The notes: generated from the letters alone by a model not told the origin. A stretch of DNA of 64,000 bases from JBGAPI01 sp044221335 (GCA_044221335.1 JBGAPI010000019.1:1-64000), one strand, 5' to 3'. Shown: positions 24,696-34,950, counted from the first letter of the stretch. Program-made: numbers and translations.

Positions 24696-25217
24696 TCAGT
24701 GCCGCAACCACCAGCGAATCCCCACGACGATCGTCGCGACGACCACCAGCACGACGGTACAGCCGAGCGCCGTCTGCGAGGCATTGCGGCGCTCCATCCG
24801 CTCGCGCGCGGCGGGCGTGCCGTCGGGATCGACCTCCTCGCCGGCCATCTCGTCCCGCAGCGTCGCGAAGTAGTCATCCGCCCAGGTGTCGAAATCCTTG
24901 GCGACCTTGCCGGTCGCGTCATGGTCGAGGTGCCCGTGGTGCACCCACCAGACCGAGCCGTCGTCGAGATCCAGCGCCGTCGGACATCCGTCACCTGCAT
25001 GGCCGATCGCGAACATCCTCGGCGGCCAGGCCGCGCCAATGTCGCCAGCTCGCAGCGACCGGTTGTACTCGATCAAGGCGTCGGCGCGGTCCCAGACCCC
25101 GAGGTCGCCGTTGTTCGCCGCCGCGGGAATCGGGATGGGGACGAGGCGACGCCGATAGGCCTCGGGCAGCGTGATGCCGAGCGCCTCTTCGATCCGCCCG
25201 AGGTCCTCCGGCGTCAT
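24696..25217 (-). CDS. SMI1/KNR4 (SUKH) family protein with C-terminal membrane anchor
   Basis: 173-residue protein. The N-terminal half has the SUKH pattern: PEDLGRIEEALGITLPEAYRR, then the IPAAANNGDLGVWDRADALIEYN and MFAIGHAGDGCPTALDLDDGSVWWV strands. A charged linker leads to one transmembrane helix at about residues 150-168 (ALGCTVVLVVVATIVVG), so the domain probably faces the cytoplasm as a tail-anchored protein. SUKH proteins often act as immunity proteins against polymorphic toxins, but no toxin gene is adjacent. Its start overlaps the stop of the PrsW-like gene by 4 nt, which points to a functional pair. Confidence 0.85.
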   Translation of the reverse strand: MTPEDLGRIEEALGITLPEAYRRRLVPIPIPAAANNGDLGVWDRADALIEYNRSLRAGDIGAAWPPRMFAIGHAGDGCPTALDLDDGSVWWVHHGHLDHDATGKVAKDFDTWADDYFATLRDEMAGEEVDPDGTPAARERMERRNASQTALGCTVVLVVVATIVVGIRWWLRH

Positions 25218-26545
25218 CGCTTGCCGATCGGCCCGGCCCGCTTCAGCACCATCGTCGCACCCGACAGAGCCGGCGCACCCTCGCTGGCGAGCGACTGCTG
25301 CGCGGCTTTGATCTGCTTCAGGCCCGTCTGCATCATCGAGAAGGCCAGCACCCAGGCGATGAAGCCGAGAATGAGGTTGTGGGTGAAGAACGGCAGCACC
25401 AGCGCCAGCCACGACGTGTTCCAGGCCATGTGCAGGCACATCACCGTGCCGAGCATCTTCAGCGTGCGCGGGGCGAACACCATGGCCGGGGTCAGTTGCT
25501 GGTCGAGCTTCACCCGCCACAGGGCACCCGCGGCCAGCGCCGTCCAGACGATGTGGCCGAACGGCGCCAGCGCGCCGCGCAGCACGATGTTGAAGGTGCC
25601 GGAGCCGAGGTCGATGCCCTGCCCGCCCTCGCGGAACAGGCCGGACAGCATGATCTCGAACGCATAGCCCGCCGACTCGAAGGCCGCGAAGCCGGCACCG
25701 ACGGCGGCGCCGAACAGCATGCCGTTCAGGATGTAGGGATAGCGCTTCGGATCGAGCCGCATCGCCAGCACGAACACCGTGGTGATCTTGCCGGTCTCCT
25801 CCACCAGGCCCGCGAGCGGCGCGCCCATCCAGCCGAGCCACGCGGTGTTCTCGAACAGGAACAGGCTGAACGCGATCGACACCAGGCCGCCGATCATCAC
25901 GTTGCGCAGCACCAGGTACAGCGAGATGTTGCGCGGCGAGTTCATCTCGTAGAAGAAGATCAGCGTCGCGATCGGCACCGCGAAGCTGCCGACGACGATC
26001 AGGCCGGGGAGCAGCTTCGGGTTCGACGAGTACTTCAGCATCACGTAGAAGCCGATGAACACGAGGCTGATGCCGGCCAGCATCCGCACGAACATCCACG
26101 GCTTCGGCCAGCCCGGCTCGATTTCGGACAGCTTCGGAGTCTTTTCCGGAATGCCGAAGGCGACGTGTTCCTCCATCTCCGCCTGCGAGTACTTCTTGAA
26201 GCTCGCCGACAGCAGGTCGCGGATGCTGAAGCCCTCCAGGCGCTCCACGCCGGCAAGGTCGGCGACGCGGTCGGCGAAGCCCTGCAGGCCCCAGCCGGGG
26301 TCGGCCTGCCCATGGCCCTGCGCCGGCGCGGCACCCGGCGGCGCCATGCCCGGTGCCGGCGACGGCGGCGGCCCGCCGCCGCCCAGCATCGGCCAGGCCT
26401 GCGCCAGCGTCAGCCAGTTCGGCAAGCCGTTCTTCCAGATCATCTTGTCGGCGGTGACCCGGCCTTCGGCGGCGAACTGCAGCATCTGCTGCGCCGTGTA
26501 CGGACCCAGCGGCTGGCCCTCGTGGGCGATGTACCACTCGCTCAT
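25214..26545 (-). CDS. PrsW-family intramembrane metalloprotease with N-terminal GYF_2 domain
   Basis: 443-residue polytopic membrane protein. Residues 1-50 form a GYF_2 domain (WYIAHEGQPLGPYTAQQM...WKNGLPNWLTLA), normally a peptide-binding or docking module. A Pro/Gly-rich linker follows, then about ten hydrophobic segments. PrsW motifs are present: the GLVEETGKI segment with the E-E-x-x-K metal motif near residue 249, and a histidine in CLHMAWNTSW near residue 372. PrsW proteases cleave membrane substrates such as anti-sigma factors; none is evident here. The ATGA overlap with the SUKH gene indicates co-translation. The divergent Rieske gene starts 135 bp away. Confidence 0.87.
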   Translation of the reverse strand: MSEWYIAHEGQPLGPYTAQQMLQFAAEGRVTADKMIWKNGLPNWLTLAQAWPMLGGGGPPPSPAPGMAPPGAAPAQGHGQADPGWGLQGFADRVADLAGVERLEGFSIRDLLSASFKKYSQAEMEEHVAFGIPEKTPKLSEIEPGWPKPWMFVRMLAGISLVFIGFYVMLKYSSNPKLLPGLIVVGSFAVPIATLIFFYEMNSPRNISLYLVLRNVMIGGLVSIAFSLFLFENTAWLGWMGAPLAGLVEETGKITTVFVLAMRLDPKRYPYILNGMLFGAAVGAGFAAFESAGYAFEIMLSGLFREGGQGIDLGSGTFNIVLRGALAPFGHIVWTALAAGALWRVKLDQQLTPAMVFAPRTLKMLGTVMCLHMAWNTSWLALVLPFFTHNLILGFIAWVLAFSMMQTGLKQIKAAQQSLASEGAPALSGATMVLKRAGPIGKR

Positions 26546-26680
26546 GCACTTCCCCTCGATACCCGATCCCAGGACGCGCCGGTGACCACCCCGGTGGCGC
26601 GCGATTCGCAGCTACGATAACCCAAGGCAGGCCGGGTCGATCATTGCGCCGCCGCATCTTTGACGAAGAACGAGGCGTCG

Positions 26681-27748
26681 ATGGATCAGTCCCGACTGCA
26701 GACCCAGACCCTGGCGCTGGCCAGCGCGCTGCCGGCGCCCTGGTACACCGATCCCGATCAGCAGCGGGTCGACGAGCGCGCGGTGTTCGCGCGCAGCTGG
26801 CAGCTCGCCGGCCATGCCTCCGCGGTCTCCGCCAGCGGCGATCACCTGGTCACCCGGATCGGGCCGCTTCCGGTGATCGTGGTGCGCGGAGCCGACGGCC
26901 AGCTCCGGGCCTTCCACAACGTCTGCCGCCACCGTGCGGCGCCGCTCGCCTGGTGCTCCGGCCGCGGCGCACGCGAGCTGCGCTGCCGCTATCACGGCTG
27001 GACCTACACGCTGGCCGGCCAGCTGCGCACGGCGCCGGAGATGGCCGACGCCGCGCACTTCGACCTGCCCTCGGTGCATTTGCCGCAGATCGAGGTGCAG
27101 GTCTGGAACGGCCTGGTATTCGTCGCCGCGAAGCCGCAGCTGCCGTTCTCCGATCTCGTCGCCGGGATCGACGTGCGCACCGGCGGCATCGACTTCTCGA
27201 CCTGGGGCCATTCCTTCCGCATCGACTACGAGATCGCCTGCGACTGGAAGGCCTACGTCGACAACTACCTCGAGGGCTACCACGTCCCCCACATCCACCC
27301 GGAACTCAACCGGCTGCTCGACTACCGCAGCTACCGCACCGAGCTCTCCCCCTGGCACTCGCTGCAGTACTCGCCGCTGGAGAGCGGCGGCGAGCTCTAC
27401 GGCTCCGGCGCGGCCTACTACTACTTCCTGTACCCGAACACGATGCTCAACATCCTGCCGGGGCGGATGCAGACCAATCGCGTCGTGCCGCTCGGGACGG
27501 GCCGCTGCCGCGTCGAGTTCGAATTCTTCTACCGCGACGCCGAGGCCGCGGCGCGTGCCGATGCCGACCGCGCGTTCAGCGACGAGGTCCAGCACGAGGA
27601 CATCCGCATCTGCGAGGCGGTGCAGGCGGGCCTCGCCTCGGGGTCCTACGACGCCGGCCGGCTCAACGCGAAGCGCGAGTCCGGGGTGTTCCACTTCCAC
27701 GAGCTGCTGCGGGCCGACTACCGCGCCGACGCGGGAGTCGTCGCATGA
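26681..27748 (+). CDS. Rieske non-heme iron oxygenase, alpha subunit
   Basis: 355-residue oxygenase of the ring-hydroxylating dioxygenase alpha-subunit superfamily, which includes choline- and betaine-type monooxygenases. The Rieske [2Fe-2S] ligands are Cys82, His84, Cys102 and His105 (VCRHR...CRYHGW). The mononuclear iron site is in DNYLEGYHVPHIHPEL at about residues 193-208. The ATG at MDQSRLQTQT has GAGG 5 nt upstream and is preferred to an in-frame TTG 21 nt earlier. It overlaps the following APC permease by 4 nt, suggesting that the permease imports its substrate, perhaps an amine or amino-acid derivative. No reductase gene is nearby. Substrate unknown. Confidence 0.9.
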   Translation: MDQSRLQTQTLALASALPAPWYTDPDQQRVDERAVFARSWQLAGHASAVSASGDHLVTRIGPLPVIVVRGADGQLRAFHNVCRHRAAPLAWCSGRGARELRCRYHGWTYTLAGQLRTAPEMADAAHFDLPSVHLPQIEVQVWNGLVFVAAKPQLPFSDLVAGIDVRTGGIDFSTWGHSFRIDYEIACDWKAYVDNYLEGYHVPHIHPELNRLLDYRSYRTELSPWHSLQYSPLESGGELYGSGAAYYYFLYPNTMLNILPGRMQTNRVVPLGTGRCRVEFEFFYRDAEAAARADADRAFSDEVQHEDIRICEAVQAGLASGSYDAGRLNAKRESGVFHFHELLRADYRADAGVVA

Positions 27749-29073
27749 GCGCGGCCGGTGCGGCCGCGGAGGCGCCGAAACCGTTCGGACTCGGCGTCGC
27801 GATGGCGCTGGTGGTCGGCAACGTCGTCGGCTCCGGCGTGTTCATGCTGCCGGCGACCCTGGCGCCCTTCGGCCGCGGCGCCCTGGTCGGCTGGGCGATC
27901 AGCCTGGCCGGCGCGGCGGCACTCGCCATCGTGTTCGCCGAACTGGCGCGACGGCGTCCCGACAACGGCGGGCCCTACGCGATGGCGCGTGCGGCCTTCG
28001 GCGACTCCGCCGGTTTCGTCACCGCATGGTCCTACTGGATCTGCATCTGGACCGGCAACGCGGCGATCGCGGTCACCTGCGCGGGAGCCCTCGGCGTGCT
28101 GGCACCGGTGCTGACCACGACGCCGCTGGCGACCGTGGCGACCGCGGTGGCGGTCGTCTGGGTGGCCGTGGCGCTGAACCTGCTCGACCTGCGCAGCGCG
28201 GGGCGCGTACAGGGCGTGATCACGGCCGCCAAGCTGCTGCCCTTCGTCGGCCTGCTGGCGCTGATCCTGATGCGTCCGGCGGCGACGTCGCAGGCCGTCG
28301 CCGCGCCGGTCGCGCTCGACGGCTGGTGGGCGCTCGCGCTGACCACGACCCCGCTGACGCTGTGGGCCTTCCTCGGCTTCGAGTCGGCGACAGTGCCGGC
28401 CGGCGAGGTCGCCGATGCCGAGCGCAACGTTCCGCTGGCGACCTACCTGGGACTCGCGCTCGGGGCGCTGATCACCGTCGTCGCATGCCAGTCCGTGATC
28501 GAGCGGGTGTCGCCCGAGACGCTGGCGAAGTCGGGAGCGCCGTTCGCCGACGCGGTCACCGGCGTATTCGGTCCGACCGCGGCGGCGGTCGTCGCGGCCG
28601 CGACCGGGCTCGCCGCGTTCGGGACACTGAACGGCTGGACCCTGCTTTCCGGCCAGTTCCTGAAGACGATCGCCGCCGAAGGTCAGCTGCCGCCGCTGTT
28701 CGGCCGCATGGATGCGCGCGGCGTGCCGGTCCTCGGCATCGTGCTGTCCGCCGTGCTGGCGAGCGCGGTCGTCGCCACCGCCGGCGATGCCGGCGGCAGT
28801 CTCGGCAGCCTGTTCCAGGCCTCGATCCTGCTCGCCACCGCGGCCAACGTGCTCCCCTATCTCGTCGTCGCGGCGGGCGCGGTCGTGCTGTGGTGGCGCG
28901 GTCGCAACGACGACCGTCCGCTGACCTGGCTGCTGCTGCCGGCAGGGCTGCTGGGCGCGCTGTTCTCGATCTGGGCGCTGGTCGGCAGTGGCACCACGGT
29001 GCTGGCGATCACCGCGGGCCTGGTGATCGTAGGCCTTCCCTTGCAGTGGCTGGCAACGGCCCGGAAGCGTTGA
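27745..29073 (+). CDS. APC-superfamily amino acid/amine permease
   Basis: 442-residue transporter with about twelve hydrophobic segments. The N-terminal VVGNVVGSGVFMLPATLAPFG carries the G-S/A-G helix-break typical of APC permeases (helix 1), and ALTTTPLTLWAFLGFESATVPAGEV is the equivalent of helix 6. These segments usually line the substrate site for amino acids or polyamines. The start overlaps the oxygenase stop by 4 nt (ATGA). I infer transport of the substrate or product of the oxygenase. Direction and ligand cannot be read from sequence. Confidence 0.9.
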   Translation: MSAAGAAAEAPKPFGLGVAMALVVGNVVGSGVFMLPATLAPFGRGALVGWAISLAGAAALAIVFAELARRRPDNGGPYAMARAAFGDSAGFVTAWSYWICIWTGNAAIAVTCAGALGVLAPVLTTTPLATVATAVAVVWVAVALNLLDLRSAGRVQGVITAAKLLPFVGLLALILMRPAATSQAVAAPVALDGWWALALTTTPLTLWAFLGFESATVPAGEVADAERNVPLATYLGLALGALITVVACQSVIERVSPETLAKSGAPFADAVTGVFGPTAAAVVAAATGLAAFGTLNGWTLLSGQFLKTIAAEGQLPPLFGRMDARGVPVLGIVLSAVLASAVVATAGDAGGSLGSLFQASILLATAANVLPYLVVAAGAVVLWWRGRNDDRPLTWLLLPAGLLGALFSIWALVGSGTTVLAITAGLVIVGLPLQWLATARKR

Positions 29074-29211
29074 GGCCTCGACCTCCGGCATGCCTTCCTT
29101 CGTCGATCCCATGAAGGTCCTCCAGCACTCCGTGTCGCCTGCCCGGCCCATCGATCGGACCGCCGACCGTTCGAGCGGTCCGCCGCGGCCCGGCCAAGCT
29201 GTCCGTTTCGC

Positions 29212-30327
29212 GTGAGCGTCGTCGCCGTCCTCGGCGCGACCGGCGTGTTCGGCCGACGCGTGGCGGAGCGCCTGCTGCGCATTCCGGGCATTCGCGTGGC
29301 GCTCGTCTCCCGCTCCGCGAATTCACTGCGCGCGCTGGCGGCCCAGCTCGACGCGATGGACCGGATCAGCACACACGCCCTCGACCTCGACTCCGACGAA
29401 GCGGAAGCCCTGCTTTCCACCACGATCGCGCCGGCGATCGTGGTGGACACGGTCGGTCCGTTCCAGCGCCGCGACTGGCGCTGGCAGTACTGGGCGATCG
29501 CGCGCGGCGTGCACTGGATCGACCTCGCCGACACGCCCGACTACGTTGCCGGAGTGGGCGAACTCGACGACGCGGCGCGCGCCGCTGGCGTGCTGGTCTG
29601 TTCCGGTGCGAGCAGCGTGCCGGGGCTGTCGAGTGCCGTCATCGCGCAGCACCTGGTCCGTTTCGAGTCCCTCGCGGAGGTCGAGATCGGCATCGCCCCC
29701 GGCAACCGCACCGAACGCGGCCTCGCGACGATCCGCTCGATCCTGTCCACGGTCGGCAAGCCCATCCCGGGTTTCGTCGACGGCCGGCCGCAGGACGTGA
29801 TCGGCTGGAGTGGTCTCACCCGCCACCGCTATCCCGACCCGGTCGGCCCGCGCTGGCTCGCGCGCTGTGCGGTGCCGGATCCGCTGGTGCTGCCGACCGC
29901 CTTTCCGACGGTGCAGCGATTCGATTTCCGCGCCGGCATGGAGTTGAAGCGGATGCACTGGGGGCTGTGGCTCGCTCACTTCGCCGTGCGCCTCGGCTGG
30001 CCGCGCAGCATGGCGCCCTACGCCGAACGTCTGAAGGCGATCAGCGAGTGGTGGCTTGCCGCCGGCAGCGATGTCGGCGCGATGCACGTGCGGATGAGTG
30101 GCTGCGGTGTGGATGGCGCGCCCCTGGTGGTCGAGTGGACGCTCACCGCCGAGCGAGGCCATGGGCCGTACGTGCCGGCGGCATGTTCGGTGGCGATCGT
30201 GCGGGGCTTGGTCGACGGGACGCTGCAGTGGCGCGGGGCAACGGCATGTGTCGACGTCGTTGGTGCCGAGGCGATTCTCACGGAGCTCGAGGGGCTCGCG
30301 ATCAGAACCGACTCGCAGGAATCCTAG
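29212..30327 (+). CDS. Saccharopine dehydrogenase-like NAD(P)-binding protein
   Basis: 371-residue protein with an N-terminal Rossmann fold: MSVVAVLGATGVFGRRVAERLL (G-x-x-G-x-x-G) and VDTVGPFQ, the phosphate- and nicotinamide-side motif usual in saccharopine-dehydrogenase-like proteins. SGASSVPGLSSAV follows at about residues 123-135. A GTG start is used; no better start is visible. The C-terminal two-thirds looks like a substrate domain without recognised residues. It is preceded by a 138-bp gap after the APC permease and could share its transcript. Family-level assignment only; true saccharopine activity is unlikely to be its role. Confidence 0.8.
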   Translation: MSVVAVLGATGVFGRRVAERLLRIPGIRVALVSRSANSLRALAAQLDAMDRISTHALDLDSDEAEALLSTTIAPAIVVDTVGPFQRRDWRWQYWAIARGVHWIDLADTPDYVAGVGELDDAARAAGVLVCSGASSVPGLSSAVIAQHLVRFESLAEVEIGIAPGNRTERGLATIRSILSTVGKPIPGFVDGRPQDVIGWSGLTRHRYPDPVGPRWLARCAVPDPLVLPTAFPTVQRFDFRAGMELKRMHWGLWLAHFAVRLGWPRSMAPYAERLKAISEWWLAAGSDVGAMHVRMSGCGVDGAPLVVEWTLTAERGHGPYVPAACSVAIVRGLVDGTLQWRGATACVDVVGAEAILTELEGLAIRTDSQES

Positions 30328-30331
30328 GCGG

Positions 30332-30458
30332 TTGTGGGAGGCGCTTCAGTCCCGATGGCGAGGCAGCGTGACACGGCGAGACGCAGGTTGTATCGGGTAC
30401 CGACAGTCTTGCGCCTTTTCCGACGACTCGCCCTCCGAGGCTGAAGCCCCTCCTGCAA
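30332..30458. repeat. Inverted pair of TGTGGGAG/CTTCAG elements (REPIN-like)
   Basis: Left element TTGTGGGAGGCGCTTCAGTC...GATGGCGAG at 30332-30362; right element, inverted, at 30427-30458 (CTCGCCCTCCGAGG, then CTGAAGCCCCTCCTGCAA). Two REP-like units face each other over a 64-bp spacer, starting 4 bp after the stop of the dehydrogenase-like gene. It fills most of the 207-bp gap to the convergent export operon. Confidence 0.6.
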
Positions 30459-30534
30459 AAGGAATCATCCTTTCCCTCCCGTGGCGTGCGTAGCTCGCCA
30501 ATTGCAGGATCCGCACGGCGGATCGTCGGTCCCC

Positions 30535-31770
30535 TCAAGCATCACTCCGCAGCGCCGCAATCGGGTCGAGTTCGGCCGCCTGCCGCGCCGGAAACACCCC
30601 GAACGCGAGACCGACGCCGACGCACAGCGCGACCGCGAGGGTCAGCAGCAGCGGCGACCACGCGACCGACCATCCCGCCAGCGCGGCGATGCTGTAGGCC
30701 GCCACCGCGCCCAGCAGCACGCCGAGCAGCGCGCCGGACAGAGCGATCACCAGCGCCTCGGCGAGGAACTGCTCGACCACGTCGCGGCGGCGGGCCCCGA
30801 GGGCACGCTTGAGGCCGATCTCGCGGCGCCGCTCCAGCACGTTGGCGAGCATGATGTTCATGATGCCGATGCCGCCGACCAGCAGCGACACCGCGGCGAT
30901 CGAGCTCATCACCACGGTGAAGATCCGCTGGGTCTGCTGGTGCTGGCGGTACAGGCCCATCGGCACGATCAGGTTGGTGTCGTCGGCGCCGGCATGGCGC
31001 TGCGCGACCAGCGCCTGCAGCACCTTCGCCGCGCTGTCCGGCGCGACCGAGCCGTCGAGCTTCAGGCTGATGCCGTCGACCTCGTCCTCGATCAGGCTGA
31101 ACTTGAAGCGCGCACGGCCGGTCTCCCAGGGCACGAACAGGCGCTCGTCGTCGAGGCCGAGCTTCACGCCCTCGAACTCGGACTTGCCGAGCGCGCGGTC
31201 GGCGAGCACGCCGACGACCTCGAGCCACACGTGGTTGAGCTTGATCCGCGCGCCGATCGGATCGGCATCGCCGAAGAGATCATGGGCGAGACGCTGGCCG
31301 AGGACCGCGACCGGCGCCAGCGTCGCGCCGTCGTCGCCCGACAGCCAGCGGCCGCGCGCGACGTGGACCCCGGCATGGTCCGCATAGCTCGGCGACACGG
31401 CGTAGGCCTGGCCGGCGATCACCCTGCCGTTGGCGGCGAGCTGGTCGACCTTGATCTCCTTCTTCATCGCGACCGAACTCGCACCCGGCACCACCGCGAG
31501 CGCCGCCGCGGCATCCGCCGCGGACAAGCCCAGCGACCGCGTCCTCAGCTCCTTCAGCCGTTCCGGATCGAAGTCCTTCGCTTCCAGCAGCAGGTTCTGC
31601 AGGCCGAGTTCCTCGACCAGCCTCAGCGCCTCGCGCTTGCTGCCCTCGCCCACCGCGAGCATCGCGACGATCGCGGCGACGCCGAAGATCATCCCGAGCA
31701 GGGTGAGTCCGGTGCGCAGCTTGCGCCGGGCCAGCTCGGTCGCCGCTTCCTTCAGGAGTGCCGTGTTCAT
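30535..31770 (-). CDS. MacB-like ABC transporter permease
   Basis: 411-residue permease of the MacB/FtsX type. One N-terminal transmembrane helix (TGLTLLGMIFGVAAIVAMLAVG) precedes a large periplasmic domain (about residues 45-285), and three C-terminal helices follow, with the characteristic IGIMNIMLANVLERRREIGLKRALGA coupling segment and PARQAAELDPIAALR end. It lacks its own ATPase, which is encoded at 34951-35619. The start overlaps the upstream adaptor gene by 4 nt. It is the last gene of the four-gene export operon. Such systems move peptides, antibiotics or lipoproteins outward using mechanotransmission; cargo unknown. Confidence 0.9.
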   Translation of the reverse strand: MNTALLKEAATELARRKLRTGLTLLGMIFGVAAIVAMLAVGEGSKREALRLVEELGLQNLLLEAKDFDPERLKELRTRSLGLSAADAAAALAVVPGASSVAMKKEIKVDQLAANGRVIAGQAYAVSPSYADHAGVHVARGRWLSGDDGATLAPVAVLGQRLAHDLFGDADPIGARIKLNHVWLEVVGVLADRALGKSEFEGVKLGLDDERLFVPWETGRARFKFSLIEDEVDGISLKLDGSVAPDSAAKVLQALVAQRHAGADDTNLIVPMGLYRQHQQTQRIFTVVMSSIAAVSLLVGGIGIMNIMLANVLERRREIGLKRALGARRRDVVEQFLAEALVIALSGALLGVLLGAVAAYSIAALAGWSVAWSPLLLTLAVALCVGVGLAFGVFPARQAAELDPIAALRSDA

Positions 31771-32975
31771 CCGCGCTGATCCTTCGCTTCCGGCAGCAGC
31801 AGCACGCGCGCGCCGGGCGCGAGTCCGGAGCTGATCTCGCTGCGGACCGCGCCGCGCGCGCCGAGCACCACCGGGCGCCGCACCGGACGTCCGCCGTCCA
31901 GCACCTGCACCGACCAGGCATCGCCGTCCTGGCGCAGGGCGAGGTTCGGCACCGTGCTCGCCTGCGGGCGTTCGACCAGGATGACCTTGCCGGACACCGC
32001 CTGCCCCGGGCGCAGGCCGAGGCGCTTCGCCTCGTCGGCCGCGATGGCCGCGTCGAAGTCGCTGTACTTGACCGGCGAGTCGCGCGACTTGGTGGTCGCG
32101 CTGCTGCCGACCTTGGTCACCTTGAGATCCAGCTCGACGCCGGTGCCGGCGAGGCGCACACGCACCGGCAGACCGACAGCGAGGCCGAAGGCGCTGCCCT
32201 CGGGGACGCTGAAGTGGGCGACCAGCTGCTCCAGGTCCGGCAGGCTGCCGAATTCCTGGCCGGCCCACAGCGCGCTGCCGACCTGCGGCTTGGTGCCGTC
32301 CCACTTCGCGGAGAGCAGGAACACGCCGTCGTGCGGCGCGGTCAGCTCGAGCGCCGCGAGGCTCTTGCGCTTCTGCGCGGCCGTCAGCGCCACGGTCTCC
32401 CTCTGCGAGCCGACCACCGCGCGATCGGCACCGGCACGCGCATCGACCTGGCCGGACTTCCAGCCGAGATAGGTCTTCTTGCTGCCAAGGAAGGCAGCAT
32501 CCTGCAGTGCGTCGAGGATGTCGTTGCGGGCGAAGTAGCTGAGATCGACCTTCGCGTAGCGGTTCGACAGCGAGAGGTCGGAGTCGACCTTGGCGCTGTC
32601 GGTGGCCAGTTCCGCCCGGCTCACCGCAGATGCCGCGACGATGCCGGCCTCGCCCAGCGACTTGCGCAGCAGCTCCGTCTCCGCCTGCGACAGCTCCATC
32701 CGCGCCTTCGGCGCATCGAACGTCGCGATCACCTGGCCCTTGGCCACTACGCTGCCGTCCGCGACCATGTCGACCAGCGCGCGGTTCTCCCAGCCGCTGC
32801 CGGGCACGGTCAGCGGGGTATTGGCGGCCGCACGCACGTCGCCGTCAGCGACCAGCACTTCCCGCCAGGGCCGCGCCGCGAAGGTCTCGACCGGCGCCGC
32901 GTCGCCGCTGTCGGTCCCGGAGCAGGCCGACAGCAGGGTTGTCAGCAGTGCGGACAGCACGATGCGGCCGTTCAT
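31767..32975 (-). CDS. HlyD/MFP-family periplasmic adaptor lipoprotein
   Basis: 402-residue adaptor. The N-terminus (MNGRIVLSALLTTLLSAC) is a lipoprotein signal with a cysteine at residue 18. The body shows the HlyD plan: first barrel-sandwich half (VADGSVVAKGQVIATFDAP), a helical segment, a second half (LELTAPHDGVFLLSA), a beta-barrel region and a membrane-proximal tail (ISSGLAPGARVLLLPEAK). It probably bridges the permease and an outer-membrane channel. The gene overlaps the next adaptor and the permease by 4 nt each. Together with the upstream gene, the operon encodes three adaptor modules for one permease. Confidence 0.88.
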   Translation of the reverse strand: MNGRIVLSALLTTLLSACSGTDSGDAAPVETFAARPWREVLVADGDVRAAANTPLTVPGSGWENRALVDMVADGSVVAKGQVIATFDAPKARMELSQAETELLRKSLGEAGIVAASAVSRAELATDSAKVDSDLSLSNRYAKVDLSYFARNDILDALQDAAFLGSKKTYLGWKSGQVDARAGADRAVVGSQRETVALTAAQKRKSLAALELTAPHDGVFLLSAKWDGTKPQVGSALWAGQEFGSLPDLEQLVAHFSVPEGSAFGLAVGLPVRVRLAGTGVELDLKVTKVGSSATTKSRDSPVKYSDFDAAIAADEAKRLGLRPGQAVSGKVILVERPQASTVPNLALRQDGDAWSVQVLDGGRPVRRPVVLGARGAVRSEISSGLAPGARVLLLPEAKDQRG

Positions 32976-34950
32976 GACTTCTCCTTCGCCGCTGCCGCGA
33001 CCGCGACGGCGACCTGTACCGCGGCCCCCGGCTTCAGTCCCTGCGGTGCGGCGTCGAAGCTGAGCTCGACGTCGCGCACGACCACCGGCTGGGTCTTCGA
33101 CTTGCTGTGATAGGCGCGACCGAGCGCGCTCACGTGCGCGGCCAGCGCCTGGCTGCTGCCCTGCACCTTCACGGTCGCCGCCTGGCCGAGCGCGATCGCC
33201 TTCGACTGCGCCTCCGGCACCTTCGCGTTGACGACGATCTGCGCGGGATCGGCAAGGTTCGCGACCGACAGCCCCATCCACACCTGGCTCCCGCTGGCGA
33301 ACTTCTCCCCATTGAACTGGCTGCGGTAGAGCAGCAGGCCGTCGCGCGGGGCGACCACCGACATCGCCGCCTGGCCGCGCTCGAGTTCGGCGATGTTGCC
33401 CGTCAACTGGCGGATCTCGGCCTCGAGGGCAGCGCGCTCCGCGCGGCGGGCGCGCGCCTGGCTGTCGCGCTGGCGCTCCGCCAGCGTGGCCAGGCGCTGG
33501 TTCATCACCCGGTCGACGACGTTCTTGTCGTAGTCGATCCGGCGGATCAGCTCCTTCGGCTGCGCCGCCTTCAGCGCCGCACGCTCGGCCTTGCTCGCCG
33601 CCTCCTGCACCGCGAGTTCGGCCGCGCGCTCGCCCTCGGCATGGTCCAGCGTCATCTTCTCGCGAGCCCGGAGCTTCTCCTTCAGCGTGCTCCGTTTCGA
33701 TTCCAGCCGGGTCGCGACGTCGTTGTTCTCGAACTGCGCGAGCAGCGTGCCCTGCTTGACCAGCGTGCCCTCCGGCACCAGGTTGGCCAGGGTGTACTGC
33801 CAGACCTCCTCGATCGCCGGCGGCGACACCGGCGAATTGACCCGCGAGGCGAGCTCGCCTTCCAGCGTGAGCTCGGCCGGGGTCGCCGCGGGTCGCGCCG
33901 CGGCGGTCCGCTCCGCGGCCGGCTCGACCCGCACGCTCATCCCCGCCGCCAGTTCCAGCGGCGCCGTGTCCAGCAACTCGATCTCGACCTTGAAGTAGCG
34001 GCCGCTCCCCCAGATCGCGCGGGCCTCCGGCGCGCTGCTGATCCGGCGGATGCGGCCACCGACCCGACTGTCGCGGTCGACGTCGAAGGCGAGCGCCACC
34101 TCCTGGCCCTCGTCGAGGAACGGCCGGTCGGCCTCCAGCGCCCAGGCGCGCACCTCGACGCCGTCACCGCCGATCACGGTGCCGACGCTGTTACCCGGAA
34201 AAGCGCTCGAGCCCTCCTCATAGCGCTCGCCGCGCCACTCGCTGTAGCCGTGCACGACCACGCCGTCGCGCAGCGCATGCACCTCGGCTTCCTTCTGCCG
34301 GACCTTGGCGTAGGCGAGGTTGAAGCCGATCTTCTTCGACTCCAGCGCCGCGTCCTCGCGGCGCCGCGCGACCGCCGCGTTCGCGGCGTCGAGCGCCTGC
34401 TGCTTGACTTCGCGGTCGCGGGCCGCCCGCTCGAGCTCGCCGTGGTAGCGGTCGTAGTCGAGCGCCGACACCTGGCCCTTCGGCAGGGCGGCGTCGACCT
34501 TGGCCTTGGCCAGCGCGGCATCCGCCGTCGCCAGCGCCTTTTCCGCCTCGATGGCCTTCACCTCGAGGTCGGCGACCTCGCGCTCGGCCTTGGCGATGGC
34601 GGTGTCGAGGTCGGTGGTCAGCTGCAGGACGCTGCCGCCGCCCTGCACTTCGATCCGCATGACGAGATCGCCCTGCTTCACGACCGTGCCGTCGGCGACG
34701 AAGTTGCGCAGCACCACCGGCGAGGAGTCCGACGGCGGCACGATGATCGGCTGCGAGCCCGGCGCGATGACTTCGCCGGTGAGGATCACCGGGCGCTGCG
34801 CCGCCGGTGCCCCGGCGGCGCCGGGCGTCGACACGTTCGCCGCGACGGCCGCCACCGGGAGGGTCGTCCCCGGAGCGCGCGCGCAAGCGGCGAGACCGCA
34901 GATCAGCAGGATCCTGCCGAACCCATCGAGTACCGCGGCGGGCCCGCGCG

